A stretch of 64,000 nt of DNA from contig NZ_VIGX01000002.1 in NCBI RefSeq assembly GCF_007858475.1, positions 534,482 to 598,481 on the forward strand, read 5' to 3'. Source of the DNA: Tsukamurella conjunctivitidis (lineage in GTDB: Bacteria; Actinomycetota; Actinomycetes; Mycobacteriales; Mycobacteriaceae). Shown one piece after another: positions 41,938 through 50,391 of the stretch (position 1 is its first letter; each line of letters begins with the position of its first letter). The position numbers and the translations under genes are program-made. The notes below the pieces were generated by a model. It made no database searches. It worked only from the letters and a program-made list of their open reading frames with translations, and had not been told where the DNA came from.

Positions 41938-42353
41938 GGGATGTCCTCCTCGTCGGTGGCGGTCCAGGTGAGCTCGACCCAGAGCGCGGCGGGCTGGCCC
42001 TTGGCGGGCGGGTGACCGACGGCGCGTTGGGTCATGTGGTCGGGGGAGTCGTCGGCGACGACGGGCCAGGCGGGGCCGGTGTCGCGGCCGCTGTGCCCGT
42101 GGAGCGCATCGAAGATCGCCTTGCACCCGGCGAGACGGTTGTCGTCGTCCCAGACGCCGCGGCCGTCGGCGGGCCGGTGGTGGACGGTGACGGCGACGTG
42201 GTCGAGGCCGGTGGGCGCGCCGGCGCCGCGGGCCCGGACCATGAGCTCCCAGCGGACCTCGCGCCGGATCCGGTTGGTGGAGGACCAGTGGAGGCGGCTG
42301 TTCGGCGACTCGGGCGGCCGGGTCATGGTGGTGGTGAGCGTGATCGTTGGCAC
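41931..42353 (-). CDS. RusA-like Holliday junction resolvase
   Basis: 140 residues from GTG 42353. RusA pattern: SPNSRLHWSSTNRIRREVR near the N terminus, the metal-binding acidic cluster VWDDDNRLAGCKAIFDAL, and PVVADDSPDHM. RusA enzymes cut four-way junctions formed in phage replication and recombination. A second, unrelated-looking RusA gene is at 45145. Confidence 0.78.
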   Translation of the reverse strand: MPTITLTTTMTRPPESPNSRLHWSSTNRIRREVRWELMVRARGAGAPTGLDHVAVTVHHRPADGRGVWDDDNRLAGCKAIFDALHGHSGRDTGPAWPVVADDSPDHMTQRAVGHPPAKGQPAALWVELTWTATDEEDIPC

Positions 42354-42369
42354 GGTAAACCCTTCGTGG

Positions 42370-43476
42370 TCAGGCGGCGGCGCGGCGCTGCAGGTCGGCG
42401 TGGACGAGGCGGGCGAGACGGTCGAATCGGTCGAGGATCCACTCGCGACGCTGCTGGTCCTCGGTGGTGCCCCAGTCGGGGTTGAACTCGAAGCCGTGGC
42501 CGGCGAGGGCTTCGGGATCGTCGGAGGCGAGCCACAGCGGCTCGAGGCGGGTGATGTCGCCGTCGTGTCGCGCGGTCTCGACGATCTCGCGTGCTTGCTC
42601 GGCGAGCGCGGCACGGGCCGCAGCGGGGTCACCTGCGATCGCGGCGGCGCGCGCTGTGGTGGCTGAGAGCTCCTTCGCCGCATCGTCGATCAGGTACGGC
42701 AGCAGGCCCGGCTTCGCCTTGTCGCGATCGCGCCACTGCGCGAGGGCGGTGCGGATCGCGGCCTCGGGGACGTCCTGGGCGAGGGCGGCGGCGACGTGGC
42801 GAGCGAGGCCGTCGATCGCGTGGCGTGAGAGGCGCCCGACGATCTGCCGGACCATCGTCCGGAGCGCGTCGGTGACGACCGGCCCACCGGGCGGCGTGGG
42901 CTCCGCGGGGTCGGGCGGATACGGGATGCCGTTGCTGAACCGTCCGTCGTTCGGGTCGCTGTCGCGGTCCTCGCGTATACCAACGCAACTACTACTATCT
43001 GATGGTCCCGCACTGACGCCCGGTGAGCACTGCTTACCGGGCGTGAGCGCGGGGGATTCGAGAAAGCTACCGGGCGTCAGTGCGGGTGTTCCCGAATCGT
43101 CACCGGGCGTCAGTGCGGGGGAATCGCTTTCGCTACCGGGCGTGAGTGCGGGTGTTTCATCGTCTACACCGGGCGTGAGTGCGGGTGTTTCTGCGGCTGC
43201 CAGCACGCCCAGGGAGTACATCGAGGCGCGTCGTCGGCCACCTCCGCGGGAGGTCTGCACGATCACTCCGCGGTCCCTCAGCGTCCGCATCGCGCGCTCC
43301 GTCGTAGACACCGCGAGGCCGGTATCGCGGGCCACGGACGCGGCCGAGACGAACGCTCCGACCCCGTCGCCGTTGCTGTTGTTCCACACCGCGATCGCGC
43401 ACGCGTACTGCGCCGCGCTCAGCCCCTTGGTGCGGCCGAGCGCCTTCATCCATGCGAACTTGTCCGCGTCGCTCAT
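42370..43476 (-). CDS. Replication initiator with winged helix and internal iterons
   Basis: 368 residues. Residues 1-85 are a winged helix DNA-binding domain (AQYACAIAVWNNSNGDG, AASVARDTGLAVSTTERAMRTL, RDRGVIVQ). Residues about 97-157 are five 11-residue repeats of ET/SPALTPGxxx plus a degenerate one. The C-terminal half is helical (LSRHAIDGLARHVAAAL, LLPYLIDDAAKEL), like phage O/DnaA-loader proteins. Overlaps the DnaB helicase gene by 4 bases. The repeats double as origin iterons, as in lambda O. Confidence 0.82.
   Translation of the reverse strand: MSDADKFAWMKALGRTKGLSAAQYACAIAVWNNSNGDGVGAFVSAASVARDTGLAVSTTERAMRTLRDRGVIVQTSRGGGRRRASMYSLGVLAAAETPALTPGVDDETPALTPGSESDSPALTPGDDSGTPALTPGSFLESPALTPGKQCSPGVSAGPSDSSSCVGIREDRDSDPNDGRFSNGIPYPPDPAEPTPPGGPVVTDALRTMVRQIVGRLSRHAIDGLARHVAAALAQDVPEAAIRTALAQWRDRDKAKPGLLPYLIDDAAKELSATTARAAAIAGDPAAARAALAEQAREIVETARHDGDITRLEPLWLASDDPEALAGHGFEFNPDWGTTEDQQRREWILDRFDRLARLVHADLQRRAAA
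43007..43024 (-). repeat. Inverted copy of the iteron
   Basis: CCCGCACTGACGCCCGGT on the plus strand is the exact reverse complement of the core ACCGGGCGTCAGTGCGGG found in the adjacent direct iterons. It ends 12 bases before the first direct copy, and an AT-richer patch (around 42976-43002) lies on its other side. Confidence 0.85.
43036..43186. repeat. Five 33-bp direct iterons (probable replication origin)
   Basis: Core ACCGGGCGTSAGYGCGGG begins at 43036, 43069, 43102, 43135 and 43168, an exact 33-base period. Being a multiple of three they read as 11-residue repeats in the initiator gene. Three helical turns of spacing puts every site on the same DNA face, as expected for initiator binding. 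Probable phage ori. Confidence 0.85.
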
Positions 43477-44834
43477 CTCAAGCCCTCCGTTCCGATGTGT
43501 CCCATGCGCGCCTGGTGCGGCGCCCAGCCGAGCCGCAGGTGTCCACCCGCCGGCCCGGTGCGGTTCTTCGCCGCGATCACCTGCACCTCACCGCTGTTCG
43601 GGTCGTCCGGGTCGTGGTGCAGCAGCAGCACGACGTCGGCGTCCTGCTCGATCGCGCCGGACTCGCGCAGGTCGATCAGCGAGGGCACCCGCTTCTCGCC
43701 CGCGGAGCCGCGGTTCAGCTGGCAGGCGATGATGATCGCGAGGTCCAGCTCGACAGCGAGCACCTTGAGGGCACGCGACATCGAGGCCACCTGCCGCTCG
43801 CGCGCGGCTCGGCTGTCCGTCTCGCGGAGCAGCTGCAGGTAGTCGACGAACACGACGCGCACGCCGTGGCGGCGCTTCATCCGCCGGCACACCGTCGCGA
43901 TGTACTCGGTCGAGATGTTGTGCTTGTCCACCACGAACAGGGGCAGCGTGGCCTCGTGCTCGGCGAGGTAGGTGTCGACGGAGTCCTTGTGCCACTGGGA
44001 CAGGCGGCGGCGCTGCAGCTGCGTGTAGTCGGCCTGCGCACCCGCGGCGATCATGCGGGCCGCGACCTCGTGCACCGGCATCTCCGCGGAGAACACCAGC
44101 GCCGGCACGCCGCACTCGGCGGCGTACTGGGCGAGGTTCGCGCCCATGATCGACTTGCCGGCGCCGGGCCGCGCGCCGATCACGTAGGTGCGGCCGCCCT
44201 GCAGCCCGTCGGCGATCACCGCGTTCAAGTCCGGAAACGGCGTCGGGATCGGTTGCGACAGAGGTCGGGCCTGACGTTCCCGCCATGCCGCGACAGCTTC
44301 GCCGAACGAGAGCACGTCGTCGCCGGTGCGGGTGTCTGCCTCCTCAAGGCGGCGCAGGTGCTCGCCGAGCAGCTCCGACGTCGAGCCTGCATCCTGTCCT
44401 GCCTCAAGGGCGAACATCGCCGACTGCAGCGCGCCGCGCAGGCGTCGCCGCTCGGCGAGCTGGCGCACGGTGCGCGCAGCCTCACCGGCCTGTCGGTCGG
44501 TGGCCGTGCGCATGTCCGCGAGCTCGAGGCGGCCGGTCAGCACGTGCTGACGCAGCTCGGTGCCGGTGTGCGCGACCTGCTCGAGGATCCGGGAGCGGGT
44601 GCACAGCTGGCCGGCGTCGAGGATGGCGCGCGCCGCGGCCCACAGGGCGCCAGTCGCGGGATCGGAGAAGTCGGACGGGGCGACGCTCGCGAGTAGCGTC
44701 GGATCCGGGTCCGCCAACGACAGACCCCGGGAGAGCAGTGTCAGCTCGGCCTCGGGGTCGTCGAAGGTGTAGTCGCGGCGGTCCTGCAGTGTGTCGCGTG
44801 GATCGTCGCGTGCGAGTTGGTCGATGGGCTCCAC
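43473..44834 (-). CDS. Replicative DNA helicase, DnaB family
   Basis: 453 residues; hexameric helicase loaded at the origin. N-terminal helical domain (DDPEAELTLLSRGLS), RecA-like domain with Walker A GARPGAGKS at 220-228, Walker B VVFVDYLQLL, motif H4 SLIDLRESGAIEQDADVVLLL, and an Arg finger near the end. GTG start. Pairs with the initiator gene downstream (ATGA overlap). Confidence 0.94.
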   Translation of the reverse strand: MEPIDQLARDDPRDTLQDRRDYTFDDPEAELTLLSRGLSLADPDPTLLASVAPSDFSDPATGALWAAARAILDAGQLCTRSRILEQVAHTGTELRQHVLTGRLELADMRTATDRQAGEAARTVRQLAERRRLRGALQSAMFALEAGQDAGSTSELLGEHLRRLEEADTRTGDDVLSFGEAVAAWRERQARPLSQPIPTPFPDLNAVIADGLQGGRTYVIGARPGAGKSIMGANLAQYAAECGVPALVFSAEMPVHEVAARMIAAGAQADYTQLQRRRLSQWHKDSVDTYLAEHEATLPLFVVDKHNISTEYIATVCRRMKRRHGVRVVFVDYLQLLRETDSRAARERQVASMSRALKVLAVELDLAIIIACQLNRGSAGEKRVPSLIDLRESGAIEQDADVVLLLHHDPDDPNSGEVQVIAAKNRTGPAGGHLRLGWAPHQARMGHIGTEGLR

Positions 44835-44837
44835 GTG

Positions 44838-45083
44838 CTACCGGCCCACCATCCGGTCGATCTGCTCCTGCCGGCCGCTGTCGCGCCACCACGCGTTCCA
44901 CGACCGGTCGCGGGATGCCTGGAACTGCTTCTCCAGCGCGATCTTCTGGTCGAACAGTGCCGCCCGGTCGTCGTCGGACAAGTCCATCGCCTCGAGGTGC
45001 CGCGAGAGCTGCATGTCCCGCTGGATCATGACGGCCTGCTCGGCGGTGAGCGGCGGCACGTCGGGAACGTCAAGCATCGACAT
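44838..45083 (-). CDS. Small hypothetical helical protein
   Basis: 81 residues from ATG 45083 (GGAGGG upstream; ATG 45077 is an alternative with better spacing). Mostly helical, charged, with MIQRDMQLSRHLEAMDLSDD. Its stop lies 3 bases before the helicase start. Could be a helicase-loader helper; no motif. Confidence 0.65.
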   Translation of the reverse strand: MSMLDVPDVPPLTAEQAVMIQRDMQLSRHLEAMDLSDDDRAALFDQKIALEKQFQASRDRSWNAWWRDSGRQEQIDRMVGR

Positions 45084-45144
45084 TGGCCCTCCGATGCGTT
45101 GCACACGTCCTGGTGGGCGTGGTTCGTCGGCTAAGTTTTGACCG

Positions 45145-45792
45145 GTGAACGCGAGCCCATTCGTTGTCGAGGAGTGGCCCGAGGCAGCTCGGGTGATCAT
45201 TCGAAGCTCGATACCGCCGGTGTCCCTGCAGGCCTCGTCGGCGCGTAAGCGCGCGTTCAAGGGCTTGCTCAGCGCGGCGATCGCGAGGAACACGAGCTTC
45301 CACTTCGCGCACGACGTCAAGGTCGAGTTCACGTGGGAGATTGAGGAGCGGAAGCGATACGAGACGCACATCGTCGCCGACCTCGACAACCTGTTGAAGC
45401 CGCTCCTCGACGCGGCCACGGGACCGGAGGGCGTGCTGTTCGACGACAATCAGGTGCAGCAGATCGGTGCATCGTGGATCAGCGTGGGCGACGGGTGGCC
45501 AGAAGGGTTCACCTTGGAGTTCGCAGCTCTCCTCCCTGACGAGATTGTTCGGCGCGGAGGGACGTTCATCGAGTTCACCCGCACGCGGTGCTACTACCTT
45601 CCGTTGGATCGAGGAGATCCAAGGCTCGTTGTGCTCGTCAATTCGCTGAGGCGAATGTTCGCGGGCGTTGACGAGTTGGTCGCTCTGGGGTTGCCTCCGC
45701 AGGAGGGCCGCGGTGCTCTGCCGAGCCTGCGTTCGTTTCCTCGCGCCCGTCTGAGCAGGTTCACCGTCGTGCCACACAACGAGATTCGATAG
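45145..45792 (+). CDS. RusA-family endodeoxyribonuclease, antisense-oriented
   Basis: 215 residues from GTG 45145. RusA-type core: IPPVSLQASSARKRAFKGL, HIVADLDNLLKPLLDA with the catalytic Asp pair, and GVLFDDNQVQQIGASW. About 80 extra C-terminal residues. The only plus-strand gene within the minus-strand early block. TAAGTT lies 7 bases before the GTG with no ribosome site, so it is probably leaderless and self-transcribed, perhaps in the lysogen; it may be a late acquisition. Confidence 0.85.
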   Translation: MNASPFVVEEWPEAARVIIRSSIPPVSLQASSARKRAFKGLLSAAIARNTSFHFAHDVKVEFTWEIEERKRYETHIVADLDNLLKPLLDAATGPEGVLFDDNQVQQIGASWISVGDGWPEGFTLEFAALLPDEIVRRGGTFIEFTRTRCYYLPLDRGDPRLVVLVNSLRRMFAGVDELVALGLPPQEGRGALPSLRSFPRARLSRFTVVPHNEIR

Positions 45793-45812
45793 CGCGACCC
45801 GAGCTGCCTCGG

Positions 45813-46040
45813 TCACGATGCATCAACGATCTGGTCGGCCGCGGCGCGCAGGACCTCGGCGAGGCCGTCGCGCACGCGGTCCTCGTCGAGCTCCATCTTG
45901 ATCTGCGGGATGTCGCCGGGCCCGACGGTGCCCGCGATCGTGATCGGCAACTCGCTGGTGGTCTCGATCGTCGCGACGGTCTCGCCGTTGAGCGCGACGG
46001 TGACGGTGAAGTTGGCGGGGATGGTGCCGAGTGCGGCCAT
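45813..46040 (-). CDS. Small hypothetical protein
   Basis: 75 residues, beta-rich N-terminal half (NFTVTVALNGETVATIETTS) and a helical acidic end (VRDGLAEVLRAAADQIVD). No family recognised. Overlap-free, 2 bases after its upstream neighbour. Confidence 0.68.
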   Translation of the reverse strand: MAALGTIPANFTVTVALNGETVATIETTSELPITIAGTVGPGDIPQIKMELDEDRVRDGLAEVLRAAADQIVDAS

Positions 46041-46042
46041 GA

Positions 46043-47044
46043 TCAGTGCTCCGTGGGTTCGGTGTAGACGGTGGGTAGGCGGCGATGCTCGGAGGCGGCC
46101 TCGATGCGGATCGGGCCGCTGGGCGTTGACGAGAGCGCGGTGACGATGCCGGCGATCCGTTCGCGGGGGCCGCCGGGGCCTTCGAGGAGGATCCGGTGCG
46201 GGACGCCGAACGACTGACTGAACCTGCCGTCGATCTCGACGGTGAAGCCGGTGGCGGCCTGCTCGTAGCTGACGACGCGCGCCTTGCGGCCGAGACGGAC
46301 CGGCCTACCGGCCTCGGTGAACAGGCGGACAGTGAGCCGAGCCGGATCGACCGCGAGACCGGCGGAGACCGCTGCGCCGCGCATCTCAGACCAGGCGTTG
46401 GTGACAGCGTCGGTGACCGCGGTGAGATCGCCGAACGCATGGACAGTGGCGGAGAGGATCTCTCGGAGCAGTTCCCACGGCGCCGGCGGACGGATGACCT
46501 CCCATGCCTCGTCGTAGACGGCCAGGTCAGAAACGTGACCTCGAGCAAGAGGCTCAGGAGCGTCAGCGCTACCTGCTGCCCATGGCCGGAACAAGACGTT
46601 GTCGCCGTCTGCAGTGGTGCCGATGACCGAGTAGCCGCTGGCGCTGAGTTCCGCCTCGAGTGTGGTACGCCGCTCGGCTAGCCTCCGTTCGAAGTCGCGA
46701 CGGGCCTCCGCACGCGCCTGGGCGCGCTGCTCCCGGACGTGCGCCCGCCGGAACCCGATCGGGCCGGGCACGTTCGTGCCGGGGCAGACGACGCGCGAAC
46801 CGTCCTCGTCGTACCGGTAGGTCTCGTCGTACAGGCCCCAGTCGCGCATCTCCTCGATGCGCTCGGTGATCGCGAGGTGATGCTCGTCGCTGCCGCAGTG
46901 CCCACACTGGGGCTGGCCGACGCTGTAGTCGTAGCCGGTGCGCTGGTCGTACCGCGCGAGCTGCTCGTCGACGATGTCGGTGATCTCGTCGCTGGTGAGC
47001 GCGCGGTCGATGCTGGCGATAACGCGGTCAGTCTCGGTGCTCAT
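46043..47044 (-). CDS. Hypothetical protein with CxxC zinc-type motif
   Basis: 333 residues. N-terminal helical part, then CGHCGSDEHHL and VVCPGTNVPGP that could bind zinc (about residues 48-95), a coiled coil (REQRAQARAEARRDFERRL), and a beta/alpha C-terminal half. No assigned family. Start overlaps the upstream stop. Confidence 0.7.
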   Translation of the reverse strand: MSTETDRVIASIDRALTSDEITDIVDEQLARYDQRTGYDYSVGQPQCGHCGSDEHHLAITERIEEMRDWGLYDETYRYDEDGSRVVCPGTNVPGPIGFRRAHVREQRAQARAEARRDFERRLAERRTTLEAELSASGYSVIGTTADGDNVLFRPWAAGSADAPEPLARGHVSDLAVYDEAWEVIRPPAPWELLREILSATVHAFGDLTAVTDAVTNAWSEMRGAAVSAGLAVDPARLTVRLFTEAGRPVRLGRKARVVSYEQAATGFTVEIDGRFSQSFGVPHRILLEGPGGPRERIAGIVTALSSTPSGPIRIEAASEHRRLPTVYTEPTEH

Positions 47045-47301
47045 GCCGGCACCGCCTGGGGCTCGGTGTCGTGGAAGGTGAGCGTCTCGGTCCGGCCGTC
47101 GCGCAGGGTGATGACGAGCGCGTCGCCGTCGAGCTGGTGGTTCAGGCGGGCTTCGCGGCACCGCGCGATGCGGTGCCGGCGGATGTCGGCCGCGGTGTAC
47201 CCGGTCCAGCGGTGCACGACCACGCCCGAGACGGTGCCGTCCTCCCAGCGCTGGACGGCGCGCAGCCACGCGGTGGCGCCGGCGGTGCGAGTCTCGGGCA
47301 T
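47041..47301 (-). CDS. Small hypothetical protein
   Basis: 86 residues; TAWLRAVQRWEDGTVSGVVV, then a basic IRRHRIARCREARLNHQLDG and a beta end (ALVITLRDGRTETLTF). Possibly nucleic-acid binding from charge alone. Coupled to both neighbours. Confidence 0.68.
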   Translation of the reverse strand: MPETRTAGATAWLRAVQRWEDGTVSGVVVHRWTGYTAADIRRHRIARCREARLNHQLDGDALVITLRDGRTETLTFHDTEPQAVPA

Positions 47302-47843
47302 CACTCCTCCTCGGGCGCCGCTGTGAGACCCAGCCGGGCGCGAGCGAAATCGAGCAGCGCGCCATGGGCTTCGTCGTCGAGGTCGTCCCAACCGACCAGC
47401 GTGGCCGCATCCGGCAGCGGGTCCAGACCGAGCGCGTCCGTGAGGCGCTGCACGGTCGGCGCCACGGCGGCGTGGCCGAGGGTCGCCAGCATGTCGCGGG
47501 CGCTCAGCTCGACGGCGCGCTCGAGTGCGGCGTCGGTCTCTTCGAGCGCCGCGGCCATGCGGCGCACGAGATCCGGGGCTGCGGCGATGAACGCAGCGTT
47601 CGCCCTGCTCGTCGGTCCGTCGCCGGTGATCGCGGGCAACACGTACGCCCACCGCTCCGGGGCGGGGCTCGGTGCGCACACCACGTACAGCAACGCGCTG
47701 TCCGGGCGAAGCGTTGCCGCCACGTACTCGGCCGGGGTCTCGTCGCTCCCGCGCGCAGGGGCGGTCGCGGGCTCCCACGGACCGGGCGTGATGCCGTCGA
47801 GTGCGGCCCGGGCCTCGCTCGCGAGGTTCTTGGTCTCGGTCAT
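47301..47843 (-). CDS. Hypothetical early protein (conserved phage type)
   Basis: 180 residues. The first 110 follow the Ead/Ea22-like phage pattern: ARAALDGITPGPWEPA at the start and RANAAFIAAAPDLVRRMAAAL later. The rest is helical. Proteins with this ITPGPW/ANAxFIAAAP pattern are widespread in actinophage early regions; role unknown. Confidence 0.75.
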   Translation of the reverse strand: MTETKNLASEARAALDGITPGPWEPATAPARGSDETPAEYVAATLRPDSALLYVVCAPSPAPERWAYVLPAITGDGPTSRANAAFIAAAPDLVRRMAAALEETDAALERAVELSARDMLATLGHAAVAPTVQRLTDALGLDPLPDAATLVGWDDLDDEAHGALLDFARARLGLTAAPEEE

Positions 47844-48115
47844 GATCTGCCTCTCGTGTTCTGGTGGCGCGCTGCGGAGCGCGGGGTGAGGCCGCTGCGC
47901 GTCACCGCGACGGGCACGCTGCGGCGCATGGCGTTCTTCGCGGCGCGTACGTCGTGGATGTCCATCCAGTAGCGGCGGCCGTCCCACCGGCAGTGGTCCT
48001 TGAAGGCACCGTCGCGGCACTGCGCGCGGATCCACTCCTCGGAGTGGTTGCCGAAGACCTTCGCCTCGGCGAGCTCGCGCGGGGACATGAGCCTCTCGTC
48101 ATCGAGGGTGCTCAT
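47840..48115 (-). CDS. Excisionase-like helix-turn-helix protein
   Basis: 91 residues. LMSPRELAEAKVFGNHSEEWIRAQCR followed by WDGRRYWMDIHDVRAA (about residues 9-60) is the winged helix-turn-helix layout of Xis/MerR-like proteins. A basic tail follows. It may be the recombination directionality factor, though it lies far from the integrase. Confidence 0.65.
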   Translation of the reverse strand: MSTLDDERLMSPRELAEAKVFGNHSEEWIRAQCRDGAFKDHCRWDGRRYWMDIHDVRAAKNAMRRSVPVAVTRSGLTPRSAARHQNTRGRS

Positions 48116-48396
48116 CGGATGCCCCGCAGGTGCTCGCCCGGCTTCGGCACGCGAGGCGCACCGTCGGGTGGTGCGAGCTCGACCGCGACGCCGAGTCCGG
48201 TCCTCGCTGCAGGCGCGGGCTTCGCGTCGGTGCGGGTGATGTATCCGCGGATCACCTCGGCGTCCGCCACGAGTTCGGTCGCGCTCGGCTTGGCGCCGGT
48301 GGTCTCGGCGAGGTGGATCGCGCGGTCGACGGCCTTGAGGCGAATCAGCTCGGCGGGGGACATCAGGTTCCTCTCGTAGCGGTGCGGGCCGGTCAT
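48112..48396 (-). CDS. Small hypothetical protein
   Basis: 94 residues; helical N-terminal region (SPAELIRLKAVDRAIHLAE) and a Pro-rich C terminus. Unrecognised. ATGA-type overlaps with both neighbours. Confidence 0.66.
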   Translation of the reverse strand: MTGPHRYERNLMSPAELIRLKAVDRAIHLAETTGAKPSATELVADAEVIRGYITRTDAKPAPAARTGLGVAVELAPPDGAPRVPKPGEHLRGIR

Positions 48397-49013
48397 GACG
48401 CGACCCCCAGGCGTTCGGCGGCGGCCTGGACGCGTTCGAAGTCCTCGCGCCGGCCACCACGGTCGGGATGAGTGGCCTTGGCGGCGCGGCGATAGACGTC
48501 GCGCCACGAATCGCCCTCACGGAGGCCTTCGCCGAACTGCATGAGCACGGCCTCGGCGTCCGCGGTGCTCGACGGCGCGGGCCCGGAGTCGAGCTGCCGC
48601 CATCCGGTGTACTGCTGGCTCCCCGCGGTGATTCCATAGCGGTCGAGACGGCGCAGACCTTCGAGGCCGAGCGCGATCGCACGGAGGTTGTCCTGCCAGC
48701 GAGTGAACCGGTCACACGGGAACGACAGCGCGCCCTTGGTGCTCTCCACGTTCAGGATCACCCCGGGGTGCGCGGGCGCGCTGTTCGCGCGGGGCATCCC
48801 GTCGAGGCGGAAGTCCTGCTCGCGCATCGCGATCTGCAGCACAGCGTCGGCGTTCCGGCCCGCGGGGCCGAGGTGCCAGAGCTCGCGGTCCAACTTGTCG
48901 AGCGTGTCCGCCCACGGCGCGGAGAACGGCGAGCGGATTCGGTCGGCAGTGAGCGCGCCGGGCCACGCCGTGATCGGGCGCAGTCGCGTGCCGGTGGGGT
49001 AGTTGGTGGTCAT
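48393..49013 (-). CDS. Phage protein with C-terminal J-domain-like motif
   Basis: 206 residues. The last 35 contain WRDVYRRAAKATHPDRGG then EDFERVQAAAERL, the helix II-HPD-helix III pattern of DnaJ domains, which stimulate Hsp70. The first 150 residues are of unknown type (WADTLDKLDRELWHLG, MREQDFRLDG). May recruit host DnaK for replication or assembly, as in lambda. Confidence 0.75.
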   Translation of the reverse strand: MTTNYPTGTRLRPITAWPGALTADRIRSPFSAPWADTLDKLDRELWHLGPAGRNADAVLQIAMREQDFRLDGMPRANSAPAHPGVILNVESTKGALSFPCDRFTRWQDNLRAIALGLEGLRRLDRYGITAGSQQYTGWRQLDSGPAPSSTADAEAVLMQFGEGLREGDSWRDVYRRAAKATHPDRGGRREDFERVQAAAERLGVAS

Positions 49014-49609
49014 CAGATCGACGTCTCCTTGCCTCGGGGGCCCGGGTTGTCGAGGTCGGCCATGCGGCCGGACCCGAGATCGACGACGGATACGCACGGA
49101 ATCAGGACGAGGTCGAGGTAGCCGCGGGCCGCGATCACCTCGGTCACGCGGTAGGCGCCGCCGCGCCACTGGGCGAACAGGTCGCCGTCGTGGTCGCGCA
49201 CGAACTCCTGGGCGCGCGGCCGGTCGGCACAGCGGACCCGGAACCGGAGGCCCGACAGCTCGGTGGCCTCGACGTCGATGTGCGCGATGAAGCGGCCGTC
49301 CCACAGCGCCATCGAGTTCGGGTTCGGCTCGTCGCGCTGCCGGGTGTTCTCGTGCTCGCGGGCGACGGGAAGACCGACGCGGTGCGGCCCGTTCGCCCAC
49401 GGGTCGGGCACGGGCGTGCGGTAGTCGTGCCCGAGGTAGTCGAGCACGATCGCGGCGGTGGCCCGGGCCGTGCCGACGAGCGCGTCGTGCAGCTCGGGCG
49501 CGTCGAGAAGGTCGGCGGGCACGTCCTCCTCGATGAGCGCGATCCGGGCCGCCTGGTGGGCGACATCGCCGAACCAGTCGGGGAGGGGGCGCAGCTGGTC
49601 GGTGGTCAT
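49013..49609 (-). CDS. Hypothetical early protein
   Basis: 198 residues; helical start (DWFGDVAHQAARIALIEEDV), a central basic region and a beta-rich second half (FIAHIDVEATELSGLRFRVR, YLDLVLIPCVSVVDLG). No family recognised. TGATG overlap downstream. Confidence 0.66.
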   Translation of the reverse strand: MTTDQLRPLPDWFGDVAHQAARIALIEEDVPADLLDAPELHDALVGTARATAAIVLDYLGHDYRTPVPDPWANGPHRVGLPVAREHENTRQRDEPNPNSMALWDGRFIAHIDVEATELSGLRFRVRCADRPRAQEFVRDHDGDLFAQWRGGAYRVTEVIAARGYLDLVLIPCVSVVDLGSGRMADLDNPGPRGKETSI

Positions 49610-50391
49610 GACGCCGCCCGAAGCACGGTCTGCGGGTCGATGTTCCCGCGGCCGGCGCGGTTGTAGGCCTCGACGATCACGCGCACCGTGCACTGCCAGT
49701 GCTGGCCGTCGTGGATCTTCCGGGACTCGACGGCGCGGGCGTGGAGCTGAGTCGGTGTCACCTCCGAGAGCGCGTCGGCGAGCCGGCCCGTGTCGGGCAG
49801 CGACTCCGACCACAGGATCTCGAACAGCGCGCGGACGACGCCGTGCTTGAGGCCAGCGGCGTCGCCGGGCCACACGTCGCCGACGAACTCGAGCGTGCGC
49901 GCCAGATACTGCGGGTCAATCCCGTAGCAGTATTCGAGGGCGGACAGGCACACGATGTAGTTCGGCCCGCTGCTCTGCGTGACCTTGAGGCCGAAGCCTT
50001 CGGCGATCGCGTCGATTCCGGTGACGACGACGTCGCCGGCAGCACGGCGTGCCTTCCACCGGTCCCACACGGTGAGCTTCTTCGTGGACTGGTCGATGTC
50101 GCGGAACAGTGCGGCCTCATTGGCGACGGTCAGGCCGGTGTGCACGTTCGCGGCAAGGTGCGTGGTGGTGCCGGCGTGCGAAGCGGCGGCCCACCGATGC
50201 TGGCCGTTGACGACGGCGTACCGCGGCGACTGCTCCTCGCCGCGGTCGGCGACGTCGAGGACGCCGACGAGGCGCGGATCCCATGTCGCGCCCATGCGGT
50301 GCGCGCGGCGCTCGTCGAGCTCGCGCTGATACGACCGGTCGACGAACATCTCGGCGACGGGGATCGCGGCCGTGTAGACGTTCTCGCTCAT
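49606..50391 (-). CDS. ParB/Srx-fold-like protein (DUF6551 type)
   Basis: 261 residues. VDRSYQRELDERRAHRM, then YAVVNGQHRWAAASHAG is the ParB-type nucleotide-binding box (GQHR), followed by DIDQSTKKLTVWDRWKARR. This pattern is typical of the small ParB-like DUF6551 proteins of actinophages. A partition role is not expected for an integrated phage; possible CTPase or regulator. Confidence 0.8.
   Translation of the reverse strand: MSENVYTAAIPVAEMFVDRSYQRELDERRAHRMGATWDPRLVGVLDVADRGEEQSPRYAVVNGQHRWAAASHAGTTTHLAANVHTGLTVANEAALFRDIDQSTKKLTVWDRWKARRAAGDVVVTGIDAIAEGFGLKVTQSSGPNYIVCLSALEYCYGIDPQYLARTLEFVGDVWPGDAAGLKHGVVRALFEILWSESLPDTGRLADALSEVTPTQLHARAVESRKIHDGQHWQCTVRVIVEAYNRAGRGNIDPQTVLRAAS

Noticed and set aside
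43036-43186. Regular repeats that could be taken for a CRISPR array
   Set aside because: The unit is 33 bp from start to start, the bases between the 18-bp cores are only 15 long, all repeats stay in frame in a replication gene, and no cas genes exist.
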